From NCBI RefSeq assembly GCF_016463975.1, contig NZ_JAEMNX010000012.1:1-64000 (forward strand): a stretch of 64,000 nt of DNA, given 5' to 3'. Position numbers and translations under genes: made by a program. Origin of the DNA: Marinomonas transparens. Lineage in GTDB: Bacteria; Pseudomonadota; Gammaproteobacteria; Pseudomonadales; Marinomonadaceae. Below are positions 55,086-63,974 of this stretch, piece by piece. The notes beneath the pieces are model-generated. The model saw only the letters and a program-made list of their open reading frames with translations. It was not told where the DNA came from and did no database searches. Numbering within the stretch: position 1 is the stretch's first letter; each line of letters opens with the position of its first letter.

Positions 55086-56129
55086 ATGAAGACGTTGCGC
55101 TGGGGTATTATTGGTACAGGTTACATTGCCCACTTGTTCGCTAGTGATTTTGCTCATGTTAAGTCTGGTGAGCTTAGGGCTGTGGCATCTCGTAATAAAG
55201 AGTCTGCTGATCGGTTTTCCGCTGAGTTTGATATTGAGTTGGCGTTTGTGGATTACTTCTCATTAATTAACAGTCACGAGGTTGATGTTATCTATATCGC
55301 TACGCCTCATGTCTATCACTATGATCTAGCAAAAGCCTGTATTTTGGCCGGTAAGGCTGTGTTGTGTGAAAAGCCTTTTACGCTGAATGAAATGCAATCA
55401 CGTGAACTTTATGAGTTAGCAGAAGAAAAGAATGTTTTTATTATGGAAGCCATGTGGACGCGCTTTAATCCTGTTATTGAGCAAGTCATCGAATGGGTGG
55501 AAGAGGGTGAGATTGGGCATCTTCATAGTGTGCAAGCGAACTTTAATTTTGTTGCACCAACTGACCCTAGTCATCGTTTAATGAACATTGAGTTGGGTGG
55601 TGGGGCATTATTGGATATTGGTATTTATCCAGTGTTCTTAGCGCAATTGTTTTTTGGCAAGCCGGATTTTATACAGAACCAGGCGGTGCTAGGCGATACG
55701 GATGTGGATCTTTTTGAACAAATCTTATTGGGTTGGGAGAGTGGTCAATTAGCCTCTTTGGAAGCCTCTTTGATTTCCTGTAACCCTAATCGTGCGGTAC
55801 TTTCTGGTTCAAAAGGTTACATTGAAATTGACTCGGAATGGTTTCAAGCTAGGTCGTGCCGGATTGTTGGCGAGAATGAAACAGAACGTGCTGTTGAGTT
55901 TGATTTTCCTGGTGCGGGTTATCAGTTTGAAGTGGACGAGGTGAATCGTTGTATTGAAGAAGGGTTAGTGCAAAGCCCAAATTATAGCTGGCAGGACAGT
56001 CTTGAACTGATCGCGACCTTGGATGAAATTCGCCAAGATATCGGTTTGTCTTATCCGGGTGAGGCTGTTCAGCACCATGAAGAAGAACTTCATGAACACC
56101 ATCATGAGCACCACCATCATAAGCACTAA
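55086..56129 (+). CDS. Gfo/Idh/MocA-family oxidoreductase with a His-rich tail
   Basis: A 347-residue NAD(P)-dependent sugar or inositol dehydrogenase-like protein. The Rossmann motif WGIIGTGYIAHLF is at the N-terminus, IATPHVYHYDLAKACILAGKAVLCEKPFTLN contains the catalytic EKP, and GGGALLDIGIYP is the substrate-domain motif. The substrate is unknown. The last 18 residues hold 11 His with Glu and Lys, which is unusual for the family and may bind metal. ATG 55086 has GAGGAGG upstream; an in-frame upstream extension is ignored. Ends at a strong terminator. Confidence 0.9.
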   Translation: MKTLRWGIIGTGYIAHLFASDFAHVKSGELRAVASRNKESADRFSAEFDIELAFVDYFSLINSHEVDVIYIATPHVYHYDLAKACILAGKAVLCEKPFTLNEMQSRELYELAEEKNVFIMEAMWTRFNPVIEQVIEWVEEGEIGHLHSVQANFNFVAPTDPSHRLMNIELGGGALLDIGIYPVFLAQLFFGKPDFIQNQAVLGDTDVDLFEQILLGWESGQLASLEASLISCNPNRAVLSGSKGYIEIDSEWFQARSCRIVGENETERAVEFDFPGAGYQFEVDEVNRCIEEGLVQSPNYSWQDSLELIATLDEIRQDIGLSYPGEAVQHHEEELHEHHHEHHHHKH

Positions 56130-56165
56130 TTTCGGGTTCGATGAGCGAGAGTTTAAGCAAAAACG

Positions 56166-56218
56166 AAATAGCCCCTATTCAGATAGGTTTTAAAACTTAT
56201 CTGAATAGGGGCTATTTT
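56166..56218. terminator. Terminator between the oxidoreductase gene and suhB
   Basis: A 20-bp nearly perfect stem (AAATAGCCCCTATTCAGATA and its complement) with a 12-base loop, between convergent genes. Confidence 0.92.
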
Positions 56219-56260
56219 ATTATCGATTATGTCATCAAAGCCCTAATAAAAAAGTGCTGA

Positions 56261-57055
56261 TTAGCCTAGATCTAAGTGTTTCTTTAGAAGAGGTAAGAGA
56301 ACTTTAAATAGGCGTGGATTCGCACAAAGTACGTTGCCGCTTTCAACATTGGTTGAACCATTGAATGCACCAAATAGGCAGCCTGCTTCTTGAGCGATGA
56401 AGAAAGGCGCTTGCATTTCCCATGCTTGTAATGTGATACCCCAAGCTGCATCAAGTCGGCCTGCCGCAACGTTAGCTAGCATAAGAGCTGGAGCGTCTTG
56501 CATTACGGCGCGAGCGCCGTGCTCAGCGATGCTCGCTAATACAGCCAGTTGACCTTCTAAATAGGGCTTAGTACGTTCAGTCGCAGGGAACTGGGCGGCT
56601 AGGGTTGCGTTCTCTAGGCCACGAGCAGTACCGGTACGAATTCTTGAATTGTTTAGATAAGCGCCACGCCCTTTGCTGGCGAAAAACTCATCTTTGGTAT
56701 GAGGGTTGAGCACGATGGCATGCTCCACTTTACCGGCAACTAGGTAGCTCATCGTGATTACGTGGCCAGTTAGACCGCGAGAAAACAAATGCTGTCCTTG
56801 AATCGCATCAATAATCCATTCGCCTTCAGTACCGTTTTGTACAGAGCCTTGTAGGCGAGTCGTAATAGTGTCGCCAGGGTAGGCTTTTTCTAGGTGGTAA
56901 ACGATGCTACGTTCTGCGCCAGAGCAAACGGTTTGATAAACCTGATCTGCTGATTGACCTTGCTCTTTATCAAAAAGTAATTTTTCTTGAGAATGAACAA
57001 TGTATTCTGCCGCGGAGCGCGCTGCTTTTAGTGCGATATTAATTCTAGGTTGCAT
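56261..57055 (-). CDS. suhB: SuhB homologue with degenerate inositol-monophosphatase active site
   Basis: A 264-residue protein of the inositol monophosphatase family in the suhB position (divergent to trmJ). NIALKAARSAAEYI, DTITTRLQG, GEWIIDAIQG and NVAAGRLDA align with SuhB, yet the metal ligands are mostly gone. The Glu pair of TEESG reads TRLQG (66-70), DPLDGTT reads DAIQGQH (83-89, keeping only the first Asp), and PWDxAA reads AWEMQA (211-216). It can hardly hydrolyse phosphate. In E. coli SuhB acts in the rRNA antitermination complex with Nus factors independently of catalysis, so that role may be all that remains. Confidence 0.88.
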   Translation of the reverse strand: MQPRINIALKAARSAAEYIVHSQEKLLFDKEQGQSADQVYQTVCSGAERSIVYHLEKAYPGDTITTRLQGSVQNGTEGEWIIDAIQGQHLFSRGLTGHVITMSYLVAGKVEHAIVLNPHTKDEFFASKGRGAYLNNSRIRTGTARGLENATLAAQFPATERTKPYLEGQLAVLASIAEHGARAVMQDAPALMLANVAAGRLDAAWGITLQAWEMQAPFFIAQEAGCLFGAFNGSTNVESGNVLCANPRLFKVLLPLLKKHLDLG

Positions 57056-57363
57056 AATTTACCGTCAATAATGTCGTAATTAAGGTGCTTATATTGTCGA
57101 TGAGACAATAAGTTGCCATATAAAGTGTTAAAGAGCGGACGCCAGTTCAATCTTTTAGAGCTATTAAAGCAATCTAAAAGTGAGCCTTTTTGGAAAGGCT
57201 AGGATTTCAACTGGTCGTCTAAAATATGAGCGCGGATTCTAGCCTAATGAGCTCTGTTTGGCTAGTGAAGTTTTGGTGAAAAATTGATCGGAATAAGGCT
57301 TTAGTATAAAAATCTGTTAAGATGCGCGGATTCGTCTGATGGCTATTATTGGTACCTCGTAAA
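57056..57363. promoter_or_regulatory. Divergent promoter region suhB/trmJ
   Basis: Gene-free 308 bases between divergent genes, AT-rich. I see no strong hairpin or clear operator; it must hold promoters for both directions. Confidence 0.4.
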
Positions 57364-58086
57364 ATGCAAAATAAAGTAAGAATTGTCCTTGTTAATACTT
57401 CACACCCCGGCAACATAGGAGGTGCTGCCCGTGCGATGAAAAATATGGGGTTGGCGGACCTTTATTTAGTTGCTCCTAAGCTTTACCCCAGTGATGAAGC
57501 GGTAAGCCGTTCTTCTGGCGCCATTGATATACTGGACAATGCGGTTGTGGTTGAGACTTTGGAAGAAGCCATTGCGGACTGCCAGTTAGTAATAGGTACC
57601 AGTGCACGTGAGCGTAATATTCCTTGGCCTTTAGTTGACCCAAGGCAGGCTGCGGATTTGGTGTATGAAGAAGATTTAGAAACCGCATTTGTTTTTGGTC
57701 GTGAAGATCGGGGGCTGACCAATGAAGAGTTGCAGCGTTGTAATTATCATGTACATATTCCTTCCGTAGAAACTTTCAGCTCTTTAAATCTAGGTGCGGC
57801 AGTGCAAGTGATTGCTTACGAATTACGCATGAAATCTCTGCTGATGAAAGATGCACCAGTGGTTGCAAGTAAGTGGGATATGCCAGCCGCGACCGTAGAG
57901 CAAATGGATTATTTGTTGGAGCACCTTGAGAAAGTGTTAGTGCAAACCGAGTTTCTTGACCCTGAAATGCCAATGCAGGTCATGCCGCGTTTTCGTCGTT
58001 TGTTTCAGCGTTCACGATTAGATCAGCAGGAGCTAGGTATGCTGCGTGGTATGTTGACATCGATGGAAAAGAAGATGAAAGAGTAG
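57364..58086 (+). CDS. trmJ: tRNA (cytidine/uridine-32-2'-O)-methyltransferase TrmJ
   Basis: A 240-residue SPOUT methyltransferase that methylates the ribose at position 32 of several tRNAs. VRIVLVNTSHPGNIGGAARAMKNMG (motif 1 with the catalytic Arg region), VFGREDRGLTNEEL (motif 2) and IPSVETFSSLNLGAAVQVIAYE (motif 3 with the SAM knot) are intact. ATG 57364 is used; a TTG at 57349 would add five residues. In many gammaproteobacteria iscR follows trmJ; here a terminator and gnd follow instead. Confidence 0.95.
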   Translation: MQNKVRIVLVNTSHPGNIGGAARAMKNMGLADLYLVAPKLYPSDEAVSRSSGAIDILDNAVVVETLEEAIADCQLVIGTSARERNIPWPLVDPRQAADLVYEEDLETAFVFGREDRGLTNEELQRCNYHVHIPSVETFSSLNLGAAVQVIAYELRMKSLLMKDAPVVASKWDMPAATVEQMDYLLEHLEKVLVQTEFLDPEMPMQVMPRFRRLFQRSRLDQQELGMLRGMLTSMEKKMKE

Positions 58087-58125
58087 TTTCCACTTTTTGT
58101 CATGTCGATATAAAAGCTTGAGCAT

Positions 58126-58167
58126 AAAAAAACCGCTGGCCTATTAAATGGTACAGCGGTTTTTTGT
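58126..58167. terminator. Terminator between trmJ and gnd
   Basis: AAAAAACCGCT / AGCGGTTTTTT stem with a 17-base loop between convergent genes. Confidence 0.85.
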
Positions 58168-58180
58168 TGTTTTTTTAACG

Positions 58181-59704
58181 CTAGGCTTTACGCTCAGGTC
58201 GACCTTCTTCTTGCCAATAGGTGTGAAATTTTTGGCCTGGTTCAGCATCAACGCGTTCATAAGTATGAGCGCCGAAGTAATCCCGTTGTGCTTGCAGAAG
58301 GTTAGCTGGTAATACTTCAGAGCGGTAACCATCAAAGTAAGCTAGGGCAGAAAAGAAAGACGGTGTAGGAATACCAGATTGGGCGGCTAAAACAACCGAC
58401 TTACGTAACCCGCCTTGTTTGTTGGCCATGGCATCAGCAAAGTAGTCGCTTAGCAATAGGTTTTCCAGTTCTGGGTTAGTGGTGAAAGCATCGGCAATTT
58501 TTTGTAGGAAAGAGGCTCGGATGATGCAGCCTCCGCGCCAAATTTTGGCGATATCACTAAAATTGAGCGTCCAATCATATTCTTTTTGGGCCGCACGCAT
58601 TAGCTGGAAGCCTTGCGCGTAGGCGCAAATTTTCGCACAGTAAAGCGCTTCCTCAATGGCTTTTTCTACTTCTTCTGCCACTATGTCACCGCTTTCTATG
58701 TCTGCGGTTAAAATCCCCGCCGCATGTTCACGCTCCGCGGTTAATGTGCTTAAGGCACGGGCATAAACCGATTCGCTGATGATGCCGGCTGGGACTCCCA
58801 TCTGGGTTGCACTAATTGAAGTCCAGCGACCTGTGCCTTTCTGACCAGCACTGTCTAGAATCATATCGACAAGGGGCGCGCCTGTTTTTTCATCGTATTG
58901 TTGAAGAATGTCAGCGCTGATTTCCACTAGGTAACTGTTTAGTACACCTTGGTTCCATTTCTCAAATAATTTACCAATTTCTTCTGGTTCATAGCCAAGC
59001 AGAGAGCGAAGTAGGTGGTAGGCTTCACAAATCAGCTGCATATCGGCGTATTCAATACCATTGTGAACCATTTTGACATAATGGCCCGCGCCATTGGGCC
59101 CAAGATAGGCAGTACATGGCTCACCTTCGGTAACAGGTTTTCCCGGTGTGTTGCTAACGATAGGTTTGCCATTCTTGTCTACTTTGGCCGCAACAGCTTC
59201 CCACATAGGTTGTAGGTATTTCCAAGAATCGGCATCTCCTCCTGGCATCAGTGAAGGGCCGAAGCGAGCGCCGACTTCACCACCTGAAACGGCGGTGCCA
59301 AAGAATTTGAATTTTTCTTTGTATTCAGATTCGCGTCGTATGGTGTCTGTCCATTGGCTGTTGCCGCAGTCTACGACAATGTCGTCAGCTTCTAGACCAG
59401 CCTTGATCAAGTTATCACAAACCGTATCAACAGGTTTGCCAGCAGGTACTAAAACGACAATGACGCGAGGCTTTACCAAGCTATTAAGCATCTCTTCTAA
59501 GGTATTGCAGCCGATGATTCTGGCTTCCGTTGTCGATTCAAGGCGCTCACTTTGCTCTGTCTCTAGGATGTCTTGTATTTTGTTGGTATCAAGATCAAAA
59601 CCAGCAACTCGGTAGCCATGGTCAGCTAAATTTAAGGCTAGGTTTTTGCCCATTACGCCTAAGCCTACAAATCCAATATTGCAGTTCTGATTCGTTTTTA
59701 ACAT
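58181..59704 (-). CDS. gnd: 6-phosphogluconate dehydrogenase (decarboxylating)
   Basis: A 507-residue enzyme of the oxidative pentose phosphate pathway making ribulose-5-phosphate and NADPH. NIGFVGLGVMGKNLALNLADHGY is the coenzyme fold, GNSQWTDT and GVSGGEVGARFGPSLMPGG-type sequence follow, and the catalytic Lys is in GAGHYVKMVHNG. It is about 40 residues longer than E. coli Gnd, partly from an insertion before EGEPCTAYLG (about residues 183-200) and an extra stretch near residue 55. ATG 59704 has AAAGG upstream; a TTG three codons earlier is less likely. Confidence 0.95.
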   Translation of the reverse strand: MLKTNQNCNIGFVGLGVMGKNLALNLADHGYRVAGFDLDTNKIQDILETEQSERLESTTEARIIGCNTLEEMLNSLVKPRVIVVLVPAGKPVDTVCDNLIKAGLEADDIVVDCGNSQWTDTIRRESEYKEKFKFFGTAVSGGEVGARFGPSLMPGGDADSWKYLQPMWEAVAAKVDKNGKPIVSNTPGKPVTEGEPCTAYLGPNGAGHYVKMVHNGIEYADMQLICEAYHLLRSLLGYEPEEIGKLFEKWNQGVLNSYLVEISADILQQYDEKTGAPLVDMILDSAGQKGTGRWTSISATQMGVPAGIISESVYARALSTLTAEREHAAGILTADIESGDIVAEEVEKAIEEALYCAKICAYAQGFQLMRAAQKEYDWTLNFSDIAKIWRGGCIIRASFLQKIADAFTTNPELENLLLSDYFADAMANKQGGLRKSVVLAAQSGIPTPSFFSALAYFDGYRSEVLPANLLQAQRDYFGAHTYERVDAEPGQKFHTYWQEEGRPERKA

Positions 59705-60203
59705 AAATATCAATCAACCTTTTTAAAGAGGGAAAATTCAGGGGCCAATCTTATCATGAAGGTTTGTGATTCAGGATCTAGTAACGCGATAAAAACTCAC
59801 ATTTTTATGAAAATTTATCTATTTTTTTATAAAAACCTTACTTTTATCGTGGTTTATGCTCATAAAAGAGACTTTTCTGATCAATTTATCATGGCTTGGA
59901 ATAGCGAAGGTATTGGTTGTTTTTTAATAAATACTACAAAAAAGAAAGAAAACTACAGGAATTTAGGGGTGTAGCATGTAAGGAAGCTTGTTAAGGGCAA
60001 TTTGTCGAATTAATATTTTAATTTTTCTTTTAAAAACAAATGGTTATTTCATGTTGCAAGGTTTCATATTAGTAACAAAATAACATATGGGTATAACAAT
60101 ATTTTTTTTTAGATTGTTTTGTTACTATTGGCGAAATATTTAAAAAATCATCACATAATAATAAAAATGACCAGACAATTTTAGTTCAGAGGGTGTTATT
60201 AAC
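59705..60203. promoter_or_regulatory. AT-rich divergent region gnd/pckA
   Basis: Gene-free 499 bases, extremely AT-rich. A 72-codon frame at 59756-59974 has poor composition and no ribosome site, so I do not call it. The pckA ribosome site (CAGAGGG) is about ten bases before its ATG. No clear repeat or tRNA is seen. Confidence 0.5.
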
Positions 60204-61760
60204 ATGAGTTCCGTATCAGACGTAACGACAATTCGTTTAAACCTAACTACACCACAGTTAGTTGAAAAAGCTTTGCAAAATGGTGAAGGTATTCTGGCCG
60301 ATAATGGCGCACTTGTCGTAGAGACCGGGGCTCGTACAGGCCGCTCTCCTATGGATCGGTTTATCGTAGAAGAAGCATCGAGTAAAGACAGTATTCATTG
60401 GGGGCCTGTTAATCGCCCGTTCCCAGAAGGAAAGTTCGCACCATTATGGAATCGTGTAGAAGCTTATTTAGATGCTAAAGAATCTTTTGTTTCTAATATT
60501 CATGTTGGCGCTGGGGATGAGTATTATCTGCCAGTTATCATGCGAACGGAAACCGCTTGGCATCATTTGTTTGGCCGTAACTTGTTTATTCGTCCAGATG
60601 TTTACAATCCAAATGATAAGGGGGAATGGCAAGTTCTAAATGCTCCTGAGTTTGTTTGTCAGCCAGAGCGTGATGGTACTAACTCTGATGGTTGTGTGAT
60701 CCTGAATTTTGCCGAGCGGAAGGTGCTGATTGCTGGTATGCGCTATGCAGGTGAAATGAAAAAGGCAATGTTTTCAGTCCAGAACTATCTACTTCCAGCC
60801 TATGATGTATTGCCAATGCATTGTGCTGCTAATGTGGGCTCAGACGAAGATGTGACTTTATTCTTTGGTTTGTCAGGCACAGGTAAAACAACCTTATCTG
60901 CGGATCCTGAGCGTTTCTTGATTGGTGATGATGAACATGGATGGGGTAAAGATACTGTTTTCAATATAGAAGGCGGTTGCTATGCCAAGACTATCGACTT
61001 GTCGCAAAAGAATGAGCCTATCATTTGGGATGCTATTAAGTTTGGTACCATTGTTGAGAACGTTGTTTTAGATGCGGAAACACGCGTTGCTGATTACGCA
61101 GATACCTCTTTAACTCAAAATGGCCGTGCGGGTTATCCTCGTGAGCATATTGAGAAACGCGCTGCTGGTAACCGTGCAGGCGAGCCTAATGCGATTATCT
61201 TTTTGACTTGTGATTTAACAGGGGTTTTACCTCCGGTATCTATCCTTAGTAAAGAAGCAGCGGCTTATCATTTCTTGAGCGGTTATACCGCTTTGGTTGG
61301 TTCGACAGAAATGGGAGCTGGCACTGGGATCAAGTCGACGTTTTCTACTTGTTTTGGTGCACCCTTCTTCCCTCGTTCTGCAGACGTTTATGCGGATCTT
61401 TTGATTAAGCGTATTGAAGAGTTTGGCAGCAAGGTTTACTTGGTTAACACTGGGTGGACGGGTGGTGCCCACGGTCAAGGTGGTAAGCGCTTTAGTATTC
61501 CAACGACCCGTGCGGTTATTTCTGCAATTCAGTCTGGTGTATTAGCTGATGCTGAAACAGAGCACTTAGCAGACGTTAATTTAGATGTGCCTAAGCAGGT
61601 TCCTGGTGTCGACAGTGCGTTGTTAAACCCACGTAATACTTGGTCTGATCAAGGGGCTTATGAGGCTCAGGCGAAGAACTTGATTTCTCAATTCGTTGAG
61701 AACTTTAAGAAATTTGAAACAGTATCAGATAGTATTATAAAGGCAGGTCCTGCTTTATAG
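60204..61760 (+). CDS. pckA: Phosphoenolpyruvate carboxykinase (ATP)
   Basis: A 518-residue enzyme converting oxaloacetate to phosphoenolpyruvate in gluconeogenesis. [16 protein letters not shown] binds substrate, the kinase loop is [15 protein letters not shown] (about 221-235), and LIGDDEHGW carries the metal Asp. [18 protein letters not shown] is the adenine-binding region. Length is close to the family norm (about 515-540). Alone in its transcription unit, with a large upstream region and a terminator. Confidence 0.97.
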   Translation: MSSVSDVTTIRLNLTTPQLVEKALQNGEGILADNGALVVETGARTGRSPMDRFIVEEASSKDSIHWGPVNRPFPEGKFAPLWNRVEAYLDAKESFVSNIHVGAGDEYYLPVIMRTETAWHHLFGRNLFIRPDVYNPNDKGEWQVLNAPEFVCQPERDGTNSDGCVILNFAERKVLIAGMRYAGEMKKAMFSVQNYLLPAYDVLPMHCAANVGSDEDVTLFFGLSGTGKTTLSADPERFLIGDDEHGWGKDTVFNIEGGCYAKTIDLSQKNEPIIWDAIKFGTIVENVVLDAETRVADYADTSLTQNGRAGYPREHIEKRAAGNRAGEPNAIIFLTCDLTGVLPPVSILSKEAAAYHFLSGYTALVGSTEMGAGTGIKSTFSTCFGAPFFPRSADVYADLLIKRIEEFGSKVYLVNTGWTGGAHGQGGKRFSIPTTRAVISAIQSGVLADAETEHLADVNLDVPKQVPGVDSALLNPRNTWSDQGAYEAQAKNLISQFVENFKKFETVSDSIIKAGPAL

Positions 61761-61786
61761 TCATGTTCTGAGTCTGTATTTGATTG

Positions 61787-61816
61787 AAAAGCCGTACTCG
61801 TGAGTGCGGCTTTTTT
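61787..61816 (+). terminator. pckA terminator
   Basis: AAAAGCCG(T)ACTC / GAGT(G)CGGCTTTTTT stem with short loop and T run. Confidence 0.85.
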
Positions 61817-61868
61817 GTTTTTTGCGATCTGTTAATTGTATTATTTTACATAATGTAAATTTTTGTAT

Positions 61869-62648
61869 ATGTTTATCGATAGCCATTGCCATTTTGATTT
61901 TGAATTGTTTGATGATCAACGAGATAGCTTGATGTCTCGTTGCCTTGCCGCTGGAGTGGCGGGCTTTTTAGTGCCTGCCACGACTAGAAATCGTTGGCAA
62001 AAACTACAGAACCTAACATCTGAATATTCACATTGGCGTGCCGCCTATGGTTTGCACCCGTATTTTTTGAGTGGGTCCTATTTAAGCGATATTGAATTGC
62101 TTGGTGATCAGTGTGAGAAAGCTCATGCCATTGGAGTGGGTGAGATTGGCTTGGATAATTGGCCTGGTGCGGTTGATATGGAGCTTCAAATGGCGTTTTT
62201 TACTCGTCAGTTATATGTGGCAAAAGCGTTGGAGTTGCCCGTTATCTTGCATGCGAGAAAAAGCTATGATTTGGTATTGAAGTGTTTACGTGAGACTGGT
62301 TTTTTTCATGGGGGAACTGTCCATGCCTTTAATGGTAGCTTGGAGCAAGCGCAGCGTTTTTTAGATTTTGGCTTTGTGTTGGGGATTGGTGGAACCATTA
62401 CTTATCCTAGGGCTAAAAAAGCTCATCGAGTTTTAAAGGCGTTGGGTGATGCGGATTTTGTACTTGAAACGGATTCACCAGATATGCCATTGCATGCTTA
62501 TCAGGGGCAAGTAAACACCCCGCTTTCTATTCTTATTATTGCTCAACATATAGCAACAATAAGAGAAGACAATATCGAGAAGATTCGTGCTTTGACCTAT
62601 GCTAATCTACTTAGAATTTTTCCTAAGTGGTATGAGGACTCTCTTTGA
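61869..62648 (+). CDS. TatD-family metal-dependent hydrolase
   Basis: A 259-residue TIM-barrel hydrolase with the TatD metal ligands: DSHCHFD (HxH, residues 4-10), GVGEIGLDN (Glu), LHARKS (His), a further His in VHAFNGSLEQA and the final Asp in ETDSPDMPL. Members act as 3'-5' exonucleases or deoxyribonucleases. ATG 61869 starts MFIDSHCHFD; a TTG two codons earlier is possible. Its stop overlaps the start of the next gene, so they are coupled. Confidence 0.92.
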   Translation: MFIDSHCHFDFELFDDQRDSLMSRCLAAGVAGFLVPATTRNRWQKLQNLTSEYSHWRAAYGLHPYFLSGSYLSDIELLGDQCEKAHAIGVGEIGLDNWPGAVDMELQMAFFTRQLYVAKALELPVILHARKSYDLVLKCLRETGFFHGGTVHAFNGSLEQAQRFLDFGFVLGIGGTITYPRAKKAHRVLKALGDADFVLETDSPDMPLHAYQGQVNTPLSILIIAQHIATIREDNIEKIRALTYANLLRIFPKWYEDSL

Positions 62649-63526
62649 ATACGAAACAAAATATTAATGCTCCAATACGTATCCTTCTTCTTGGTTGTGA
62701 GAGTGAAATTGGCTCGTCTTTGTTGCATTTTTCGAAAGAAAAAGAGGGCTTTCAATGGTTATGTCCAGCAGAACATATTTTATTGGATGAAGCTGGTCGA
62801 ACTGAATTAGAGGCAATGCAGTTTGATGTGGTTATTGATGCCTTGAGTTTACGTTATGCTTTGCAAGATGATTATTCTAGGTTTCAAGAAACCCTACGTT
62901 ATTTAAGTGACAATGCGGCCGTCCCCTTAATTATGATTAGCAGCTCTAGGGTTTTTTCTGGCGATAACAATGTTCCTTATGGTGAAGATGATGTTCCAGA
63001 TGGTGTGGATTCTTTTGCACAGGCGCTTATTGCTTCTGAATCTATTGTTTTAAATAACTCTAACAACATTGTGCTGAGAACCGGGTGGCTGTTTAGTGGT
63101 CAGGGTGATGACTTTGTTTGTCGAACTTTAGACCTAATTCAAGATGGCGTTAATCTTGCTTATAAAGACAATTTAGTAGGAAGCCCTACACCGGTTTCTG
63201 ATCTTGTTCGGGTGATTTTATCTGTTGTCAGTCAGCGTCATTATGGGGCGAAAAATCAAGGCGTTTACCATTATTGTTGTGCGGAAGAGATTAGTTGGGT
63301 AGGTTTGGTTGAGGCGATTGTAGCAACAGCGGGTCAATTCGACCCCAAAGCTCAAGTGGAAGTTGAGGCGCTTAGTGAGTCTTTTCCTGAGGTTGCTACG
63401 GACGGTGTTTCTTATAAAAGACAGTCTTTATCTTGCCGGAAAATATTTAATCATTTTGGTGTGAAGCAGCGTCCATGGCGTTCAAAGTTGCGTAGCTTGG
63501 TGAAAGTGTTATATCAATCAGGGTAA
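62645..63526 (+). CDS. RmlD-like sugar-nucleotide-binding protein, catalytic motif missing
   Basis: A 293-residue extended short-chain dehydrogenase-fold protein like RmlD (dTDP-4-dehydrorhamnose reductase). LLLGCESEIGSSLLHF is a weakened Gly motif, PLIMISSSRVFSGDNNVPYGEDD follows the usual STDYVFDG segment, and LRTGWLFSGQGDDF matches RTxWVY. The catalytic YxxxK is not recognisable where expected (DSFAQALIASES), so enzymatic activity is doubtful. TTG at 62645 is the start, with GAGG upstream and the tatD stop overlapping it. No rhamnose genes are near. Confidence 0.75.
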   Translation: MNTKQNINAPIRILLLGCESEIGSSLLHFSKEKEGFQWLCPAEHILLDEAGRTELEAMQFDVVIDALSLRYALQDDYSRFQETLRYLSDNAAVPLIMISSSRVFSGDNNVPYGEDDVPDGVDSFAQALIASESIVLNNSNNIVLRTGWLFSGQGDDFVCRTLDLIQDGVNLAYKDNLVGSPTPVSDLVRVILSVVSQRHYGAKNQGVYHYCCAEEISWVGLVEAIVATAGQFDPKAQVEVEALSESFPEVATDGVSYKRQSLSCRKIFNHFGVKQRPWRSKLRSLVKVLYQSG

Positions 63527-63560
63527 TTTTAGTTGGTTTAAATAGGGGGTAGGTACTGAC

Positions 63561-63974
63561 GTGTATAAAATAAATCATAAAGCCATTATGTTTGTTTTTT
63601 TATTACAGCTGCTAGCTGGCGCGGTTTGGTACTATTTGGCCCCTACTTTTCTAGTGGGTGCTACCATCTTCACACTTGATAAGTCGCATATGATGATGGC
63701 ACTTTTATTTGCTTTTTCAGCGCTGGTTTATTTGTACTTTATTGCTTGGTTGCTAGTGCGTATTAAATGGTTTTCTAGTTTTGGTATGATCATGCTGGTG
63801 ATTGGTATCTGGCTATTTGCTGTTTTGCCTAATTATGCTTTTATTAGTCTTCATTTTAATCTTAGTGGGGCTGATTCTATATATCTTTTATCTTACAGCG
63901 CAGTTAATACTGCCATAGCGGCTTTAATTTTGCCCCTATGGCGTTCTTCAAGATCAATTTTTAAGACTCAATAA
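63561..63974 (+). CDS. Small four-helix membrane protein
   Basis: A 137-residue inner-membrane protein with four hydrophobic segments (about 9-30, 44-66, 72-95, 108-128) and short loops. The layout resembles DUF1761 proteins, but I am not sure of the family. GTG start at 63561 with GGGGGTAGG upstream. It lies 34 bases after the RmlD-like gene on the same strand and may be co-transcribed. No function can be read. Confidence 0.65.
   Translation: MYKINHKAIMFVFLLQLLAGAVWYYLAPTFLVGATIFTLDKSHMMMALLFAFSALVYLYFIAWLLVRIKWFSSFGMIMLVIGIWLFAVLPNYAFISLHFNLSGADSIYLLSYSAVNTAIAALILPLWRSSRSIFKTQ

Noticed and set aside
59756..59974. 72-codon frame between gnd and pckA
   Set aside because: AT-driven composition, no ribosome site, no family resemblance.
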